64,000 nt of DNA from Novosphingobium sp. RL4 (GTDB taxonomy: Bacteria; Pseudomonadota; Alphaproteobacteria; Sphingomonadales; Sphingomonadaceae): positions 1-64,000 of the forward strand of contig NZ_CP141944.1 of NCBI RefSeq assembly GCF_035658495.1, given 5' to 3'. Made by a program: the position numbers and the translations under genes. The notes under the pieces were generated by a model that worked only from the letters and a program-made list of their open reading frames with translations, made no database searches and had not been told where the DNA came from. Shown piece by piece: positions 44,127 to 52,148 of this stretch (its first letter is position 1; each line of letters opens with the position of its first letter).

Positions 44127-44636
44127 ATGGAAGACATGCTCGCGCGCGAGGCGATCCGTGACGTGATCGCCCGCTACACCATGGCCGGCGATCGCCTGAA
44201 GATCGATGACTTCGCCGCCTGCTTCACCGCCGACGCCATCCTGGAAAGCGAGCACGTTCCGGCAGACCGCGCGTTCCGCTTCGAAGGCCATTCGCAAATC
44301 CGCGCCTGGCAGCAGGGCTGGCTGGACAGCGCCGCCACCGGCACCCCGGTCCACGCCGCCACCTTCGTGCGTCATCACCTCACGACCTCGCAGATCGAGA
44401 TCACCGGCGATGGAAACGCGGCGGCGCGCACTTACTGGCAGGCCTGGACGAACATCGGCCCCGACCACGCCGGAATCTACCTGGACCGGCTGCGCAAAGA
44501 GGCGGATGGCCGCTGGCTTATCGCCCATCGCCGCGTGCGGATGGACTGGGAAGCGGAGAACAGCCTGTTCCGCACGGCGATCCCCCTTTCGCGCGAGGCG
44601 AAAGGAAACGGCACAAACCACGCTTCACCCGGTTGA
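44127..44636 (+). CDS. SnoaL-like (NTF2-fold) protein
   Basis: A 169-residue cone-shaped NTF2-superfamily protein. REAIRDVIARYTMAGDRLKIDDFAACFTADAILE is the standard N-terminal helix pair, followed by a curved sheet with TFVRHHLTTSQIEI and WLIAHRRVRMDWE. Such domains act as small dehydratases, isomerases or binding proteins. No substrate is indicated. I chose the ATG at 44127, with GGCGG eight bases upstream; a TTG two codons earlier is possible. The end overlaps the probable tRNA-Val promoter region. Confidence 0.8.
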   Translation: MEDMLAREAIRDVIARYTMAGDRLKIDDFAACFTADAILESEHVPADRAFRFEGHSQIRAWQQGWLDSAATGTPVHAATFVRHHLTTSQIEITGDGNAAARTYWQAWTNIGPDHAGIYLDRLRKEADGRWLIAHRRVRMDWEAENSLFRTAIPLSREAKGNGTNHASPG

Positions 44637-44671
44637 CCCGGCCGAAAATTGTCGTAAAGCGGCGTCCACCA

Positions 44672-44689
44672 AGCACTTCACGAAGTGCT
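44672..44689. promoter_or_regulatory. 18-bp palindrome directly upstream of tRNA-Val
   Basis: AGCACTTC-AC-GAAGTGCT is perfectly palindromic and ends two bases before the mature tRNA 5' end. TTGACC (44633-44638) and TAAAGC (44655-44660) upstream, 16 bases apart, make a fair promoter, which would place the palindrome in the pre-tRNA leader as an 8-bp hairpin. Confidence 0.5.
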
Positions 44690-44691
44690 CC

Positions 44692-44767
44692 GGGCGGTTA
44701 GCTCAGTTGGTAGAGCATCTCGTTTACACCGAGAGGGTCGGGGGTTCGAGCCCCTCACCGCCCACCA
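44692..44767 (+). tRNA. tRNA-Val (anticodon UAC)
   Basis: A full cloverleaf of 76 bases including encoded CCA: acceptor GGGCGGT/ACCGCCC, D-arm with GTTGGTA, anticodon loop TTTACAC (anticodon TAC), and T-arm with GTTCGAG. Anticodon and acceptor identity fit valine. It ends eight bases before the convergent excalibur gene, with no obvious terminator. Confidence 0.98.
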
Positions 44768-44775
44768 TTTCCCTC

Positions 44776-45078
44776 CTATTCGCAGGCGATTCCATCGCCG
44801 TCCCGGTCCAGCCCCGGACGGTATCCCGCGTCACCACGGCGCAGCGGAGCGGCGCCCGCTGCCCGCGCGCTGGCGCAATTGGGATAATAGCCCGCTCCGC
44901 CCGAGGACCGCTGCGGCCTGACAGGCGCGGGCGCGGGCGCGGCCCTGCTGCCGTGGCAATGATAATCCCCCGTCTTGCGGTTGCTATGACAACCGGCCGC
45001 ATTCACGCCGCCCGGATGGGCCGAAACCACGCCGGGCAAGGACATCAGGGTGAATGTCAGGCAAATGAGAAAGCGCAT
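44776..45078 (-). CDS. Exported excalibur calcium-binding domain protein
   Basis: A 100-residue secreted protein: signal peptide (MRFLICLTFTLMSLPGVVSA), a YHYH-like cysteine/histidine segment (AGCHSNRKTGDYHCHG), a Pro/Ala linker, and a C-terminal excalibur domain (YYPNCASARAAG ... DRDGDGIACE) with the DxDxDG calcium loop and two cysteines. Excalibur domains occur in surface and nuclease-associated proteins; here there is no catalytic domain. Role unknown. Confidence 0.85.
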   Translation of the reverse strand: MRFLICLTFTLMSLPGVVSAHPGGVNAAGCHSNRKTGDYHCHGSRAAPAPAPVRPQRSSGGAGYYPNCASARAAGAAPLRRGDAGYRPGLDRDGDGIACE

Positions 45079-45120
45079 CCTGAATGCGCTAGCATTAAAT
45101 CCTTGAAATGCAGATAATTG

Positions 45121-46044
45121 TCAGGCGGCCGTGGTCGCCCCGCGAATCACGCCGAAACCATAGAGAAGGTGTTCGAGCTGCCCATCGGGCACCGGCGGAA
45201 ACGCCAGCGTCTCGCCGCCCTGCCGGATAACGTCGATATCTGCGGAAACCTGCTCCAGCGACCAGTCCTGGCGGAACGCCCCCTCGTTCTCGGTGATGCG
45301 CGCGCGCGCCAGGCGGCCGCCCATCGCCACGAACATTTCGCCGGTGGCCTCGCAGCTTTCGTGACAGAGATAGCCGACCATCGGCGCCACCTGTTCCGGC
45401 TCCATCGGCGGGAACTGGCTGGTGTCGATCCCTTCCGACATGCGGGTGACGGCGGCAGGAACGATCAGGTTGGATTTCACATCGGCGTGCTGCCCCTCGA
45501 TCGCGGCGGTGTTGGACAGGCCCATGAAGCCCGCCTTGCACATCGCGTAAGTCACATTGTCGGACTTGCCGTAGAGCCCGTTGATCGAGCTGGTCAGCAC
45601 GATGCGGCCATAGCCCTGCGCCATCATGTGCGGGAAAGCCTCACGCACGACGTGGTAGGCGCCCTTCAGATGAACATCGAGGACGCTGGTGAAATCCTCG
45701 TAGGAAAGCTCGGAAAGGCTGCCCCGCCGGACGTTGCCGGCCGAGTGGATCAGGATATCGATCCGCCCGAAGGCATCGAGCGCCGCCCCGATGATGGCTT
45801 TTCCGCCTTCAGGCGTGGCGACGCTGTCCGTATTGGCCACCGCCTCTCCGCCGGCCGCGCGGATTTCAGCGGCAAGCGCTTCCGCCGGACCTTCCTCGGT
45901 GGCATCGCCCGCCATCGAGACGCCAGGATCGTTGATCACCAGCTTGCAGCCCCGGCTGGCCAGCAACAGGGCATGAGCCCGGCCAAGCCCGCGCCCGCCG
46001 CCGGTGATCACGGCGACTCTATTGTCAAAGCGCAGGTCTGCCAT
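45121..46044 (-). CDS. SDR family oxidoreductase (3-hydroxyacyl-CoA dehydrogenase-like)
   Basis: A 307-residue short-chain dehydrogenase. TGGGRGLG (14-21) binds NAD(P). NDPG after strand 2 resembles the multifunctional-enzyme-2/17-beta-HSD4 group. The catalytic set is Ser153, Tyr166 and Lys170 (YAMCK). A C-terminal extension of about 60 residues follows the core. It is the last gene of the minus-strand operon with acyl-CoA synthetase, MaoC dehydratase, hydrolase and CaiB transferase, so it may oxidise a 3-hydroxyacyl-CoA. Confidence 0.87.
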   Translation of the reverse strand: MADLRFDNRVAVITGGGRGLGRAHALLLASRGCKLVINDPGVSMAGDATEEGPAEALAAEIRAAGGEAVANTDSVATPEGGKAIIGAALDAFGRIDILIHSAGNVRRGSLSELSYEDFTSVLDVHLKGAYHVVREAFPHMMAQGYGRIVLTSSINGLYGKSDNVTYAMCKAGFMGLSNTAAIEGQHADVKSNLIVPAAVTRMSEGIDTSQFPPMEPEQVAPMVGYLCHESCEATGEMFVAMGGRLARARITENEGAFRQDWSLEQVSADIDVIRQGGETLAFPPVPDGQLEHLLYGFGVIRGATTAA

Positions 46045-46094
46045 CTGGAAATCCTCTCAAGTCTTGTCCCGCCAGCCTTGCCCGATGTGGGGGC

Positions 46095-47315
46095 TCAGGC
46101 AACCACTCCAGCGTTCCGCAGCTGCGCAATTCGCTCCGGCGAAAGATCGAGCACGTTGCCAAGGATCGCATCGGTGTGCTCGCCCAATACCGGCGGCGCG
46201 CTGGGCACGGGCTGGGGCGCGTCGGTGAAGCGGATCGGGCGATTGACGATGGGGATCGGCCCCAGCGTGCTGTGCTGCGTTTCCACCACCATCTCGCGCT
46301 CCACCGCCTGCGGCTGCGCCAGCGCTTCCGAAACGCCGAGGATCGGGGCATGCGGCACTTCATGCGCGGTGAATATCGCCACGAGTTCGTCCACGCTGTG
46401 CCGCTCGGTAAAGGCGCTGACGATGGCGTTCACCTCGGTCCGCGCATCGCGGCGCTTCTCCAGGGTGTCGTAGCGCGGGTCTTCGGTAAGTTCGGGCCGG
46501 TCGATCGAGCGGCAGATACGGCTCCAGAAGCCCGGCGTGAGGCAGGCGACCACGATCGAGCCCTCCCGCGCCGGGAAAATCCCGTAAGGCACGAGATTGG
46601 GATGCTGCGACCCCACCCGGCTCGGGTCCGTGCCGTTGAAGAAGGCAAGCTGCGCGATATAGCCCAGCATCCCGATCAGCCCGTCCATCAGGCTGACGTC
46701 GATATGCCGCCCCACCCCGGTCCGCTCGCGTTCGTAGAGCGCCGAGAGGATGCCGATCGGCCCGTTGATCCCGCCAACCAGATCGCCCAGCGGGATGCCC
46801 AGCTTGGTCGGCAGTCCGTCAGGCTCTCCGTTCATCGAAAGCGCGCCGGACATGGCCTGCAGCACGATGTCGAAACTGGGCCGGTCCTTGAGCGGCCCGG
46901 TCTGGCCATAGCCCGAGATCGAACAGTAGATCAGGCGCGGGTTGATGGCCTTCATCGTATCGTAGCCGAGCCCCAGCCGCTCCATCACACCCGGCCGATA
47001 GTTCTCCACCAGCACGTCGCACTTGGCCGCCAGATCGCGAACGAGAGCCAGCCCTTCCTCCGTCTTGAGATCGACGACGATGGACTGCTTGCCGCGATTG
47101 ACCGCGAGGTAATAGTGGCTCTCCCCATCGCGAAGCGGCGGGAAGGAGCGGGTTTCGTCACCCGTGCCGGGCGGCTCGATCTTGAAAACCTCGGCGCCCA
47201 TGTCGGCCAGCGCGAGGCTGGCGGCGGGGCCTGCCAGCACGCGGGTAAAGTCGATCACGCGCACACCGGCGAGCGGCCCGGCCCAAGCCCGGTTTACCGG
47301 TTCGTCTGCATTCAT
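46095..47315 (-). CDS. CaiB/BaiF family CoA-transferase
   Basis: A 406-residue class III CoA-transferase. RVIDFTRVLAGPAASLALADMGAEVFKIEPPGTGDETR is the N-terminal block. Catalytic Asp149 is in DRPSFDIVLQAMSG. It differs from the 25200-26426 paralogue in the region after the Asp, so the two probably serve different acids. The start overlaps the hydrolase stop (ATGA). The SDR gene follows after 50 bases. Confidence 0.9.
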   Translation of the reverse strand: MNADEPVNRAWAGPLAGVRVIDFTRVLAGPAASLALADMGAEVFKIEPPGTGDETRSFPPLRDGESHYYLAVNRGKQSIVVDLKTEEGLALVRDLAAKCDVLVENYRPGVMERLGLGYDTMKAINPRLIYCSISGYGQTGPLKDRPSFDIVLQAMSGALSMNGEPDGLPTKLGIPLGDLVGGINGPIGILSALYERERTGVGRHIDVSLMDGLIGMLGYIAQLAFFNGTDPSRVGSQHPNLVPYGIFPAREGSIVVACLTPGFWSRICRSIDRPELTEDPRYDTLEKRRDARTEVNAIVSAFTERHSVDELVAIFTAHEVPHAPILGVSEALAQPQAVEREMVVETQHSTLGPIPIVNRPIRFTDAPQPVPSAPPVLGEHTDAILGNVLDLSPERIAQLRNAGVVA

Positions 47316-48367
47316 CGGGACAGGTTCTCGCGAAAGAAGGAGAGGATAGCCGCCACGGCATCGCGCCCCTCGGGCATGTGGAGGCCGTAGTGGTAGCAGT
47401 GGCCCATGCCCTCGCCGACGATCAGCGTCGAACGGATGCCGGCCTTGAGCAACTGCGAATTTGTGAAGATCGCCGGGCTGAGGTCCATCGCGCGGGTGCC
47501 GGTGATGATGAGCGTGGGCGGAAAGGTCGCCAGCACGTCCAGGTGATAGCCCGGCCAGGCGCTGGGATCGCGCGGATCGCAGCCGTCGAAATAGCCGCGC
47601 GTGATATCCATGGGCGTGCTGCCGTCAGCGGGTGGCGGCGGGAAAGATGCGTCGATATAGCCTGCGACATAGGCAGACTCTCCGGTTCCGAACGGCACTC
47701 CGCCCGCGCCGAAGATGCCCACCGCGCCCGCTTGCGGCAGTCCATGCGCCGGCAGCCAAGCGGCGGCCTGCGCCGTCAGTGCGCCGCCTGCGGAACCGCC
47801 ATAGATGCCGATCCGGCCGGGGGCATAGTCCGCCAGCAGCGCGGCATAGACCGCCGCGACATCTTCCACGCCTGCCGGATGGCGATGCTCGGGCGCCATG
47901 CGATAGTTGACGCTCACGACGCGATATCTGCCAAGCGCGGCAATGGGGATCGCCTCGAGAAGCGCGATCCCGTCCCACCCGACGGTGAAGGCTCCGCCGT
48001 GCAGGTTTATCAGCACGCGCTCGGGATCGTGGCTGCCGTCGGCCGGGGTCACGTCGAGCACCTCCACGCCGCCGATGGTCCTGGGGACGATCTCTACCGC
48101 GAAATTGTCGCGCAGGCGGGCGACGCCCTGCGCGGCATAGGCATTGATCTGTTCACGCCGGGCGGCGATGTCCGCTTCGTTCTCACCGGCGGCATCGAAA
48201 GCGGGGGTGGTGGCACGCATGCGCTGGAAGGCTGCGGCTTCCTCGCTCAGCAGGCTGGAAACGGGCAAGGTGAAGGCCGGAACCCGCACATTGCCATTGG
48301 CCTCGAACTGCGGCGCTGCTGCATCCTGTCCCACTGCCTGCTCTCCCGTTTTCTCACGGCCACTCAT
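47312..48367 (-). CDS. Alpha/beta hydrolase, hormone-sensitive-lipase-like esterase
   Basis: A 351-residue esterase/lipase family IV hydrolase. The oxyanion motif HGGAF is near residue 122, the nucleophile Ser is in GGSAGGA near 193, Asp is in GTRAMDLSP and His is in GMGHCYHYG. It may hydrolyse an ester or lactone that feeds the operon, or release an acid for the adjacent acyl-CoA synthetase. It overlaps the CaiB gene by four bases. A 13-bp hairpin lies between it and the upstream MaoC gene. Confidence 0.88.
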   Translation of the reverse strand: MSGREKTGEQAVGQDAAAPQFEANGNVRVPAFTLPVSSLLSEEAAAFQRMRATTPAFDAAGENEADIAARREQINAYAAQGVARLRDNFAVEIVPRTIGGVEVLDVTPADGSHDPERVLINLHGGAFTVGWDGIALLEAIPIAALGRYRVVSVNYRMAPEHRHPAGVEDVAAVYAALLADYAPGRIGIYGGSAGGALTAQAAAWLPAHGLPQAGAVGIFGAGGVPFGTGESAYVAGYIDASFPPPPADGSTPMDITRGYFDGCDPRDPSAWPGYHLDVLATFPPTLIITGTRAMDLSPAIFTNSQLLKAGIRSTLIVGEGMGHCYHYGLHMPEGRDAVAAILSFFRENLSR

Positions 48368-48373
48368 ACGACA

Positions 48374-48404
48374 CGGCCCGAACCTTCTGCAAAGGTCCGG
48401 GCCG
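48374..48404 (-). promoter_or_regulatory. Intra-operon hairpin between MaoC and hydrolase genes
   Basis: Arms 48374-48386 and 48392-48404 form a 13-bp stem with a 5-base loop. The single non-Watson-Crick position is G-U in the minus-strand transcript. It lies in the 76-base gap, with no U-tract, so it is more likely an mRNA processing or stability element, or a weak attenuator, than a full terminator. Confidence 0.55.
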
Positions 48405-48443
48405 AAATCGCCATGCCGCTATCGGCGGCAATGCCTCTTGCGA

Positions 48444-49580
48444 TCAGCCCTTGCTGGGCAGTTCCGCAACGGCGGTGCCGAAGGCCGAGAGTTCGCCGCG
48501 ATGGGTGGTCGCCTTCTGCGACACTTCGACGAACTTCTTGCCGCCTTCCTCGAACTTGCGCGTCACTTCGCCGGTGATGATGATGGCATCACCGTCCGGG
48601 TTGTGGCGGCGGATCTGGCAGTCCGACTTGGTAAGGAAGCCGTCGTCGCCGATCCAGTTGGTCATGTGGTGCGTCAGCCACGAGCAACGCTCCGGACCGT
48701 AGTCGTAAGCGCCCGGCGCGCCCACTTCGAGAGCAAAAGCTTCGTCCCAGTGCACGCGCTCGGGGCAGTCCGGCACGTTGAAGCGGTTGCGGATGCCCAG
48801 ACCCGGGTGGGCCTTCTGCATCTTGTAGGCCAGCTTGTTGGCGCGGATGTAGAGGCCGCCCCAGCCTTGCGCGTAGCAGATGAAGCCGGTGACGGTCATC
48901 GGGCCCTTCATCATCGGCGGCAGCTTGTCGCCGACGTTCACGTCCTCGAAGTAGCGCGGGGTGGCGCCGCGGATCTCTTCCTGGTCGTAGATGTCGTAGA
49001 ATTCGTCGAGCTGTTCCTGGGTGAAGGGCTCAACGCGGCCGCGCGCTTCGGTGTACTTGGTGCCGCGCTCGCGGGCCTCGTCACGGTCGGTACGGAACAC
49101 CCAGCTGTCGGCGCCGGCAACCTGCTCGCCGTGCTGGTTGAAGAAGTCGACGTGGTAGATCTGCTGGAACGAGCGACCGGCGAACTTGGTCTGATGCTCG
49201 ACCAGATCCTTGAGATAGGCCACCGTGGTGATGGTGTCGTTGCGCAGCACCGGCTTCTGCCAGGTCCAGTCCGCACCCGCCCACATGGCGTGCACGCCCG
49301 AAAGACCGCCGCAGTAGCCCGAGACGATGCGGCTGGTGGTGAAGAGGAACGAAGGCAGCGCGACGATCGAGCCGTACTTCGTGTTCTTCGCATATTCCGG
49401 ATCGCACCACAGCGGATTGTCGTCGCCGATGCCGTGGGCATAGTGGCGGATCGCGTCACGGGTGGCTTCGTAGTTCCACGGCTCGACGGTGTTCTCGATC
49501 TTCACGCCGATGCGGGCGCGCAGATCGTCGAGGCCGGCCTCGGTGATCTTGGGGAACTTGGACTCTGCTGTGGTTGCCAT
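48444..49580 (-). CDS. MaoC-like (double hot-dog) acyl-CoA dehydratase
   Basis: A 378-residue protein with two hot-dog domains. The N-terminal half resembles the FAS1-like dehydratase region (WNYEATRDAIRHYAHGIGDDNPLWCD, the hydratase-2 D-x-N-P-L block near 48), and the C-terminal half reads ATPRYFEDVNVGDKLPPMMKGPMT with a second hot-dog fold. It probably hydrates a 2-enoyl-CoA. The start at 49580 has a perfect AGGAG seven to eight bases upstream. It follows the acyl-CoA synthetase gene by 31 bases. Confidence 0.85.
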   Translation of the reverse strand: MATTAESKFPKITEAGLDDLRARIGVKIENTVEPWNYEATRDAIRHYAHGIGDDNPLWCDPEYAKNTKYGSIVALPSFLFTTSRIVSGYCGGLSGVHAMWAGADWTWQKPVLRNDTITTVAYLKDLVEHQTKFAGRSFQQIYHVDFFNQHGEQVAGADSWVFRTDRDEARERGTKYTEARGRVEPFTQEQLDEFYDIYDQEEIRGATPRYFEDVNVGDKLPPMMKGPMTVTGFICYAQGWGGLYIRANKLAYKMQKAHPGLGIRNRFNVPDCPERVHWDEAFALEVGAPGAYDYGPERCSWLTHHMTNWIGDDGFLTKSDCQIRRHNPDGDAIIITGEVTRKFEEGGKKFVEVSQKATTHRGELSAFGTAVAELPSKG

Positions 49581-49611
49581 TTCGGTACTCTCCTGAGTTT
49601 TCGGATTGGGT

Positions 49612-51189
49612 TCAGCCGACCGCTTCGGCGGCCTTCGCCGCTTCGCGATCGCGCAGCATCTTGCGGTGGACCTTGCCGGCCGGGTTCTTGGGAAGCTCGT
49701 CCACGAACTCCACGATGCGCGGGAATTCATGCTGGGCGAGCTTCTGGCGGGTGAAGTCCTGAAGCTCCTTTACGAAGGCATCGTCTCCGGCGCGGTTCGC
49801 CACGACGAAAGCCTTCACCACTTGCCCGCGCTTCTCGTCCGGCACGCCGATCACGCCGCATTCGAGCACGTTCTCATGCCGCAGCATGGTGTTCTCGATC
49901 TCGACGGCGGACATCGTCCAGCCGGCCGAGATGATCACGTCGTCGGCGCGGCCGCAGTGGTAGAAATAGCCGTCCTCATCGATCTTCGCGCGGTCCTTGG
50001 TGGTCATCCAGGCACCGCCGCGCCAGAGCATCAGTTCGCCGATCTCGCCGGGCGCGGTGGGCGTACCGTCAGGGCGCTGCACTTCCAGCTTCTGGCCCGG
50101 AACCGCCTTGCCCAGCGATCCCGGCTTCACCGTGAAGTCCGGTGCGCCGGGATAGTTCACCAGCACGACGCCGATTTCGGTCGTGCCGTACATCGAGCAA
50201 ACCGGAACCTTGAAGGCTCCGTCGATGAATTCCAGAGTCGCCGGGTCGATCGGCTCCCCGGTGTAGGACAGCTTGCGGAAGTGGAACTTGAAGTCCCCCG
50301 CCGCGCCGCTGTTTTTCATCATCCGGTAGTGCGTAGCCGCGGCCGACATGTTGGTGATGCCGTAATCGTCCAGCGCCTTCATCAGCCGCACCGGATCGAA
50401 GCGTCCGGCGAAAGTGCCGGTGGTGACGCCAAGACCGAGCGGCGCCAGCGTGCCGTGCCACAGACCGTGCCCCCATGCGGGCGAGGACGGACAGAAAAAC
50501 TCATCGCCCGGCCTTATCCCGGTGCCGTAGAGCGCCGCGAACATCAGCGTAACCAATGCCTTGTGCGTGTGCTTCACCGCCTCCGGCAGTTCGCGCGTGG
50601 TGCCGCTGGTGTACTGGAACACCGCCAGGTCGCCCGCCCTGGTCTTAGGTTCATAAGTGGCCGGATACTTCGCGATCTCGTCCAGCAGGCCATCGTCCGC
50701 GACGATCACGCGCAGCCCGTTTTCCGCCGTCACCGCCCCGCGTGCGAGCTCCGCCTTTTCGGCATTGGTGATGAGGATCGATGGCTTGCAGTCGTCGATC
50801 CGCAGCTTGAGCGCGTCGGGACCAAACAGCGTGAACAGCGGCACCGAGATCGCCCCGGTCTGCATCGCCCCGAACAGGCAGACGTAGAACGGCAGCGAGG
50901 GTTCCAGCATGAAGGCGATCCGCTCACCCGGCTGCACGCCCTCGGCATCGAGCCAGTGCGCGAACCGCGCGGCACCAGCGGCAATCAGATCGAAGCTGAG
51001 GATTTCATCGCGGCCATCTGCGTGGGCAATCCGCACCGCCGGCCGTCCCGAACCATCGGCATGGCGGGTGATGCACTCATGCGCGATGTTCAGCACCTCG
51101 CGGTCGCCGTCGAACAGGTCCCACAGCGCGGCCGAAGAGGCGTGCGCCTGCGCATCGGCATAGCTCGAAAGGTCGGTCAACTTCACCAT
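49612..51189 (-). CDS. Acyl-CoA synthetase (AMP-forming), variant P-loop
   Basis: A 525-residue ANL-superfamily ligase that activates a carboxylate to its CoA ester. SMYGTTEIG (ATP/adenine motif), YFYHCGRADDVIISAGW (hinge region) and NPAGKVHRKML with the catalytic C-terminal Lys are intact. The phosphate loop reads YTSGTTRELPEAV (193-205) instead of YTSGTTGxPKGV: Gly to Arg and Lys to Glu. Such variants exist in some family members, and activity is likely. It heads the minus-strand operon and is divergent from the IclR regulator. Confidence 0.9.
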   Translation of the reverse strand: MVKLTDLSSYADAQAHASSAALWDLFDGDREVLNIAHECITRHADGSGRPAVRIAHADGRDEILSFDLIAAGAARFAHWLDAEGVQPGERIAFMLEPSLPFYVCLFGAMQTGAISVPLFTLFGPDALKLRIDDCKPSILITNAEKAELARGAVTAENGLRVIVADDGLLDEIAKYPATYEPKTRAGDLAVFQYTSGTTRELPEAVKHTHKALVTLMFAALYGTGIRPGDEFFCPSSPAWGHGLWHGTLAPLGLGVTTGTFAGRFDPVRLMKALDDYGITNMSAAATHYRMMKNSGAAGDFKFHFRKLSYTGEPIDPATLEFIDGAFKVPVCSMYGTTEIGVVLVNYPGAPDFTVKPGSLGKAVPGQKLEVQRPDGTPTAPGEIGELMLWRGGAWMTTKDRAKIDEDGYFYHCGRADDVIISAGWTMSAVEIENTMLRHENVLECGVIGVPDEKRGQVVKAFVVANRAGDDAFVKELQDFTRQKLAQHEFPRIVEFVDELPKNPAGKVHRKMLRDREAAKAAEAVG

Positions 51190-51281
51190 CGCTCATCCCG
51201 CTTCCGCGCCAGCACGATTCGCTTCTCGCGATTCGGCGCCGACCGTTTGTTCTTGTGTTCAGCAAATGTGATGAAGCAGGC

Positions 51282-51321
51282 TTGTTTTGTAAATATTGAA
51301 TGTTATTCTATATATTGAATG
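51282..51321 (+). promoter_or_regulatory. Candidate promoter and direct repeats for the IclR gene
   Basis: TTGTTT (51282-51287) and TATTCT (51304-51309), 16 bases apart, predict transcription from about 51316-51319, at or just before the ATG. There is no ribosome site, so the mRNA may be leaderless. ATATTGAATG occurs at 51293-51302 and 51312-51321, the second copy including the start codon. This may be an autoregulatory site. Confidence 0.4.
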
Positions 51322-52110
51322 GCTAGCCCCACAGATCCTCTCGAAGACGCCGTGCGCGCCAGCAAGGCTCCCGCCATCGCCCGGGCGGCAGCCGTGCTGC
51401 GCCTGCTCGGGAAACGTGGATCGCCCATGGGGGTACAGGCCGTGGCGCGTGAACTGGGGCTCGTGCCCAGCACCTGTCTCTATGTTTTACGGGCGCTTGT
51501 GGCCGAGGAACTGGTCGCTTTCGACCCGGACACCAAGCGCTACGCTCTCGATGCCGGGGTCCTCACCCTCGCCCGCGCCTGGCTGAAACGGGACCAGTTC
51601 AACGACCTCGCGCAGTCCCCGCTCGACCGTATCTCGCGCGAGTTCGGACTGACCACATTGGGTGTGCAGATCTTCGGGCTCGACCACATCATCGTCACCG
51701 CGATGGCGCAATCGGGCGAGGCTTTCCAACTCTCGACCCAGGTCGGCAGCCGCTTCCCCGCGCTTGTCTCCGCCACCGGCCGCTGCATCGCCGCCTTCGG
51801 GGCGCCGGACCTCGAAGCGCTGCGCCCCCGGTTCGAAGCGCTGCGCTGGGACGAGGCGCCGTCATGGCAGGAATGGTGCGCACAAGTCGCCGAAGCGAAG
51901 CTGACCGGGATCGCCGTGGACGACGGCCACTATATCGCCGGGGTCACCGTGATCGCGGCGCCGGTGTGGAAAGGCGGTCGCGGCAGCGGCGCCCCCTCCC
52001 ACGCGCTGGTCGCCATCGGCATCGGCGCGACCTTGCGCGGGGAGATGGACCGGGTGAAGCAGGCGCTGGTCGGCGCGGCGCGGTCCCTCAGCGAGCATCT
52101 GGCGGGCTAG
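51319..52110 (+). CDS. IclR family transcriptional regulator
   Basis: A 263-residue regulator. The N-terminal winged helix-turn-helix (about 15-75; GVQAVARELGLVPSTCLYVLRAL) is followed by an IclR effector-binding domain (SALSATGRC-like segment VSATGRCIAAFG, then GIAVDDGHYIAGVTVIAAPV). Members sense small organic acids. It is divergent from the acyl-CoA synthetase operon across 129 bases and is the obvious candidate to control it. The start lacks a ribosome site. Confidence 0.9.
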   Translation: MASPTDPLEDAVRASKAPAIARAAAVLRLLGKRGSPMGVQAVARELGLVPSTCLYVLRALVAEELVAFDPDTKRYALDAGVLTLARAWLKRDQFNDLAQSPLDRISREFGLTTLGVQIFGLDHIIVTAMAQSGEAFQLSTQVGSRFPALVSATGRCIAAFGAPDLEALRPRFEALRWDEAPSWQEWCAQVAEAKLTGIAVDDGHYIAGVTVIAAPVWKGGRGSGAPSHALVAIGIGATLRGEMDRVKQALVGAARSLSEHLAG

Positions 52111-52148
52111 GGGAAGTCCAAAGGGACGCCCCCGTACGCGCGCCCAAC

